Positions 35,698 to 36,722 of a stretch of DNA of 36,722 bases are shown here, in pieces. Each line of letters begins with the position of its first letter. Position 1 is the first letter of the stretch. A program made the translations under genes and the position numbers. The stretch comes from Thermomucor indicae-seudaticae (lineage: Eukaryota; Mucoromycota; Mucoromycetes; Mucorales; Lichtheimiaceae), in assembly GCA_000787465.1 (NCBI GenBank), contig JSYX01000272.1:1-36722 (forward strand). Reading direction: 5' to 3'. Below the pieces are notes generated by a model. That model did no database searches and was not told the DNA's origin. It saw nothing but the letters and a program-made list of their open reading frames with translations.

Positions 35698-36356
35698 GCA
35701 CGAAGAAAACCGGACCGGAAACCCCGAAACAAACCTGCGTCTCTTTTGTAATGCTTATTCTCTTCTTCTCATATACGACATCGAACCAATATAACGCGTT
35801 CTTTGGGTTCACAGTGAGTTGCAATAGTCGATAGTCACACGTTCAGTCGCGCGACCATATCCTCGAGAGCCTTCGTAAGTACAGCCTACGCAAGTTAAGG
35901 TAATCGTAGTAACTTAACCATCAATAGCATCGCGAAACAAGCAATCTGTGTGTCATCGAAACAGCTGATAACAATGATTGGTAATGAAGAGCTGAGAACC
36001 GTTGATGCGCAGACTAGTATTGGCTATATTGTAAAAGTGAGCATTAAAGCATTGCTCTCAATGAATTGTAAAGATATAGATGTGAAACAGCCATATGCTT
36101 TTTTGATCAGAATTTGTCACAATTTGAGAAACACAGTGATGCGCTGAAGGCTCCTCAACAAACGTTGCATTTTCAACAGTTTCGATCGATATTCCTTTTA
36201 CATTTGTCAAGTCTGACCAAGGCTCAAGCGGAAAAGCAGGAGTACATAAATCGTTGTAGCTAGTACTCCAAAGTCGCAGGTCACTTTGAGGGCAATGCGT
36301 GGAAAAAGCTAAACTAATTCAGGGTGCTTAAGCAAACTGATGTCTCTTCGAGTTGA
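35698..36356. other. Intergenic, no gene seen
   Basis: 5' flank of the HDHD2-like gene and 3' flank of the edge gene. The plus-strand open frame at 35950-36147 has no recognisable features. Confidence 0.55.
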
Positions 36357-36668
36357 TCAGGAAACATCGACATGGTCATATTGGATGGGAGTCGAATGAT
36401 CGACTGGTTCCATTCGGTCTGCTGCGTTTCTGTGCCAGCCATCGGGAGAACGAGGCTTTGGGACGGGGTCGGCTTCCATGTCAGATGGCGATAAGGTATG
36501 TGCAATGCCCATAACGTGAATTTTGGCACCGACCATGACCGCCATGGCGCTCTCTTGCTCATACCGCTCTTCCTCATAGTTGAGCTCTTTCACTTGTTCT
36601 TCTAATGTTTTCTTCTTTACATGCCACGGGTTGGGTGTTGCGGTGGGTGGGAACTTGGGAAACACCAT
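36357..36668 (-). CDS. Unidentified protein, C-terminal part at window edge
   Basis: A stop-free minus-strand frame of 103 codons from the ATG at 36668, open further back to a possible acceptor (ttaag, 36701-36698), so it may be the last exon of a gene starting outside the window. It reads VFPKFPPTATPNPWHVKKK, then an acidic, probably helical stretch (LEEQVKELNYEEERYEQE), then a Pro/Asp/His-rich end. Composition is typical of real protein, but I recognise no family. A complete small protein from the ATG is the alternative. Confidence 0.5.
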   Translation of the reverse strand: MVFPKFPPTATPNPWHVKKKTLEEQVKELNYEEERYEQESAMAVMVGAKIHVMGIAHTLSPSDMEADPVPKPRSPDGWHRNAADRMEPVDHSTPIQYDHVDVS

Positions 36669-36722
36669 TGCCCAGAAAACAACGCTTGCGTGGTCCCCTT
36701 AACTCCGCTGCTACAGTTCGTC

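Overview
The window looks like nuclear DNA of an early-diverging fungus, most likely Mucoromycota (Mucorales-like). Genes are packed on both strands and broken by many short introns of about 50-80 bp with CTAAC/CTGAC-type branch sites. The gene set is eukaryotic and fungal: KRE9/KNH-type wall protein, D-arabinono-1,4-lactone oxidase, FHA-forkhead factor and USP39/SAD1. The Mucoromycota placement is inference; no rRNA or other marker is present. Gene models below were spliced by hand using GT-AG (and some GC-AG) sites, reading-frame continuity and family alignment from memory. Exon sums divide by three in every model where I tallied all the exons; for the 22-exon chloride-transporter model I fixed coordinates for only some exons and checked the rest by frame.

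Layout, left to right: 1-1139 no recognisable gene; 1140-2276 (-) single-pass cell-surface protein with a KRE9-like domain and a Tyr/Pro/Gln-repeat tail; 3594-5215 (-) ATP-dependent NAD(P)H-hydrate dehydratase; 5319-6283 (-) GT8 glycosyltransferase; 6406-7061 (+) tRNA-splicing endonuclease subunit SEN34, sharing a 122-bp divergent promoter with the GT8 gene; 7145-10717 (-) 22-exon CLC-3/Gef1-type chloride/proton exchanger; 10888-12441 (-) a P-protein (chorismate mutase + prephenate dehydratase + ACT); 13349-13866 (+) small single-pass protein ending in a PPxY motif; 14255-15899 (-) D-arabinono-1,4-lactone oxidase; 16682-18819 (+) USP39/SAD1; 18820-21238 a gene-poor stretch with a decayed Fanzor/TnpB-like fragment; 21321-23438 (+) secretory GH47 alpha-mannosidase; 24076-26836 (+) TPR protein with a long RS domain; 27266-29884 (-) TBC1D13-like RabGAP; 29885-31877 gene-poor; 31878-33759 (-) FHA-forkhead transcription factor; 34564-35697 (-) HDHD2-like HAD phosphatase; 36357-36668 (-) end of an unidentified gene at the window edge.

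The genes are mostly unrelated housekeeping functions: RNA processing (SEN34, USP39, the RS protein), secretory and endomembrane work (GH47, CLC, TBC), metabolism and repair (NNRD, P-protein, ALO, HAD) and surface or transcription functions. I see no co-functional cluster and no credible new multi-gene system. The most unusual points are the bacterial-type CM-PDT fusion, three GC-AG introns in three neighbouring genes, 14-nt and 20-nt microexons, stop-free multiple-of-three introns in two genes, and the Fanzor-like remnant.
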